Shown: piece after piece, positions 15,482 through 16,645 of the stretch
How the letters are laid out: every line of letters begins with the position of its first letter
Position numbering within the stretch: position 1 is the first letter of the stretch
Assembly (NCBI GenBank): GCA_020722945.1
Contig: DYJV01000053.1
Coordinates: 1-16,645 of the forward strand
From: Candidatus Methylomirabilis sp.
GTDB taxonomy: Bacteria; DYJV01
Length of the DNA stretch: 16,645 nucleotides
Reading direction: 5' to 3'
Position numbers and translations under genes: made by a program
The notes under the pieces: generated by a model
Databases searched by the model: none
What the model was told of the DNA's origin: nothing
Seen by the model: the letters and a program-made list of their open reading frames with translations, nothing else

Positions 15482-16250
15482 CTCGCTCCCCATTTAAATG
15501 TTGTTTCTCGTAAGTTTTTAGATATTTTGCAAAAACAGAGAAAGCTCCCATTACAGAGTGGATAAAACCTACCTTCCCAAGAAGAAAACCCCTTTTTAAT
15601 ATGTAATCCCTAAAAAATTTATAGATAGGTTTGTAAATAATCTGGGAAAAATAAATTTCTCTACCCTTTTTAAGATTTTCATCTGCTGCAATCACACTAT
15701 ACCTATTTATTGTGTCAATATGGTGAGAAATATCTCTGTAAGGGTAATGAATAATATCGAGGTTTATATCACCTAATGGACAATCATCAGATGGGATTAC
15801 CTTATCGTGAGGATCAGTCCCACCCCATTTACAAAAATTTCTGTTAAAAAAACGGATCCTCTTTTCAGGATACCATCCCCCATACTTTATCCACTTACCA
15901 AGATAGTAATTTCTTCTATTTACATAAAAAGCTTTCTCTTTAGGGTCGTATAAACCTTTTTTGATATTTACTATCTTATCTGCAAGCTCTTTTGAAACTC
16001 TCTCGTCAGCATCAATAGAGAAAACCCATTCATGCAATGCACTGTCTAAAGCAAATTGCTTCTGATTCTTATACCCCACCCAAGGATGAACAATAACTTC
16101 TGCACCAAGTTTGTTACAAATTGAAACAGTATCATCTGTGCTATTGGAATCAACAACAAGTATCTGATCTGAAAAAGATTTAACACTCTCAATGCAGGCA
16201 GCTATATTTTTCTCTTCATTGTAAGTAATTATACAGACTGAAATTTTCAC
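15474..16250 (-). CDS. Family 2 glycosyltransferase (LPS-core WaaE/KdtX-like)
   Basis: This 258-residue enzyme has a GT-A fold: SVCIITYNEE at 4-13, VVDSNSTDDT at 33-41 and the metal-binding DAD in SIDADER at 78-84. The KWGGTDPHDKV segment and the short, soluble C-terminal half resemble the WaaE/KdtX-like transferases that add sugars to lipopolysaccharide inner core; the sugar and acceptor cannot be read from sequence. It probably acts at the inner face of the cytoplasmic membrane. GTG at 16250 gives the N-terminus normal for the family (VKISVCIITYNEE). A TTG at 16286 would add 12 basic/hydrophobic residues. Neither has a good ribosome binding site. Its last codons overlap tldD. It is first in this leftward run and functionally unrelated to the genes after it. 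Confidence 0.85.
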   Translation of the reverse strand: MKISVCIITYNEEKNIAACIESVKSFSDQILVVDSNSTDDTVSICNKLGAEVIVHPWVGYKNQKQFALDSALHEWVFSIDADERVSKELADKIVNIKKGLYDPKEKAFYVNRRNYYLGKWIKYGGWYPEKRIRFFNRNFCKWGGTDPHDKVIPSDDCPLGDINLDIIHYPYRDISHHIDTINRYSVIAADENLKKGREIYFSQIIYKPIYKFFRDYILKRGFLLGKVGFIHSVMGAFSVFAKYLKTYEKQHLNGERDA

Positions 16251-16645
16251 AAAGATTTGTTTAAACTTTTTTATATAAAAAATCAAGAAACAAAATAAAG
16301 ATTATTAAAAAGGGAGGTTAAAAAAGTAAACTCGACTCTCTGATGTAAAGGCACCATTCAGATTTAAAATAATAATTGATAAGGTGTTTGATTTAGGTTG
16401 ATTTTTAACTTTGAAATGGAAAGCTCTAATCTTGAAAATGTATCATCGAAGTTTAATCTTCAAAGTTTCAATGAGTATAAAGCTGAGACACCTGAATCCA
16501 TTTTATAAAAATTATTAATGTTGAATTGAGAATGTTGAATTATTTTTTTTAAGTAAAAACCACTCCATACCAACCCCTGTCATTTTAACCTGCCCTATCT
16601 GTATGCGAATAATCACAGACATGCGGGGTAATTAATTCCCCTCTA
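16251..16645. other. Right-edge intergenic region with repeats, no supported gene
   Basis: No convincing gene is seen in these 395 bp. A 30-codon plus-strand frame (16416-16508) and a minus-strand frame broken by a TGA (16501-16364) are too short to support. A GGGAGG at 16309-16314 on the plus strand is followed by no useful start codon. A 9-bp inverted repeat AACTTTGAA (16407-16415 with 16459-16467) could form a hairpin. The last 85 bases (16561-16645) are about 45% G+C by my count, richer than the stretch before, and end in a GGGG...CCCC inverted repeat (16625-16641). They may be the edge of another element or gene. The glycosyltransferase promoter should also lie here. Confidence 0.35.
16517..16541. 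repeat. Short direct repeat AATGTTGAATT x2
   Basis: Two identical 11-bp copies (16517-16527 and 16531-16541) are separated by GAG. The unit is AT-rich, and two copies are too few to call a satellite. It may be a remnant of a longer intergenic repeat. Confidence 0.4.

Noticed and set aside
16364-16508. Short open frames on both strands at the right edge (30 codons plus; 45 codons minus with an internal TGA)
   Set aside because: They overlap each other, lack ribosome binding sites and match nothing I recognise; the 9-bp inverted repeat explains part of the symmetry.
1-16645. CRISPR arrays, tRNA or rRNA genes, insertion sequences or defence systems
   Set aside because: No regularly spaced repeats, cloverleaf or rRNA-like sequence, transposase or nuclease motifs were seen on either strand.

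Overview
The window comes from a low-G+C anaerobic bacterium with a Gram-negative style envelope. The evidence is AT-rich DNA, a bacterial-type acetyl-CoA synthase cluster, anaerobic-route cobalamin genes and an LPS-core-like glycosyltransferase. I could not fix the lineage. A Deferribacterota- or Thermodesulfobacteriota-like anaerobe is a guess, not a result.

Layout. At the left end, a rightward group (about 298-1742) holds two cyclic-nucleotide-binding-domain (cNMP) reading frames and a 67-residue four-cysteine protein. It meets a long leftward array head-on at a strong hairpin terminator (1725-1756). In its own direction of transcription (right to left) the array runs: family 2 glycosyltransferase, tldD, cbiG, cobJ, a 225-bp gap, fhs, a terminator, acsV (RACo), cooC, acsD, acsB, acsC, acsE. 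The last 395 bp at the right end hold no gene I can support.

How the genes fit. The array encodes most of the enzyme-bound end of the Wood-Ljungdahl pathway. Fhs activates formate onto tetrahydrofolate. AcsE moves the methyl group from methyl-THF to the corrinoid iron-sulfur protein AcsC/AcsD. AcsB joins methyl, CO and CoA into acetyl-CoA, with a complete set of A-cluster ligands. CooC is the nickel-loading ATPase of the system, and AcsV (RACo) reductively reactivates the oxidised corrinoid. CbiG and CobJ make the corrinoid ring, so cofactor supply lies beside its user. The CO dehydrogenase subunit (acsA/cooS) and the intermediate folate enzymes are not in this window.

Most worth checking: (1) a 127-nt region where the cbiG frame and the open cobJ frame overlap, with an A-AAA-AAT slippery heptamer in the cbiG frame exactly where a -1 shift would give a CbiG-CobJ fusion; (2) an A7T8 tract between the two cNMP frames, where losing one base would join them into one tandem-domain protein; (3) an approximately 57-residue insertion near the C-terminus of AcsE; (4) the small four-cysteine protein. 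No wholly new defence or mobile system is evident.
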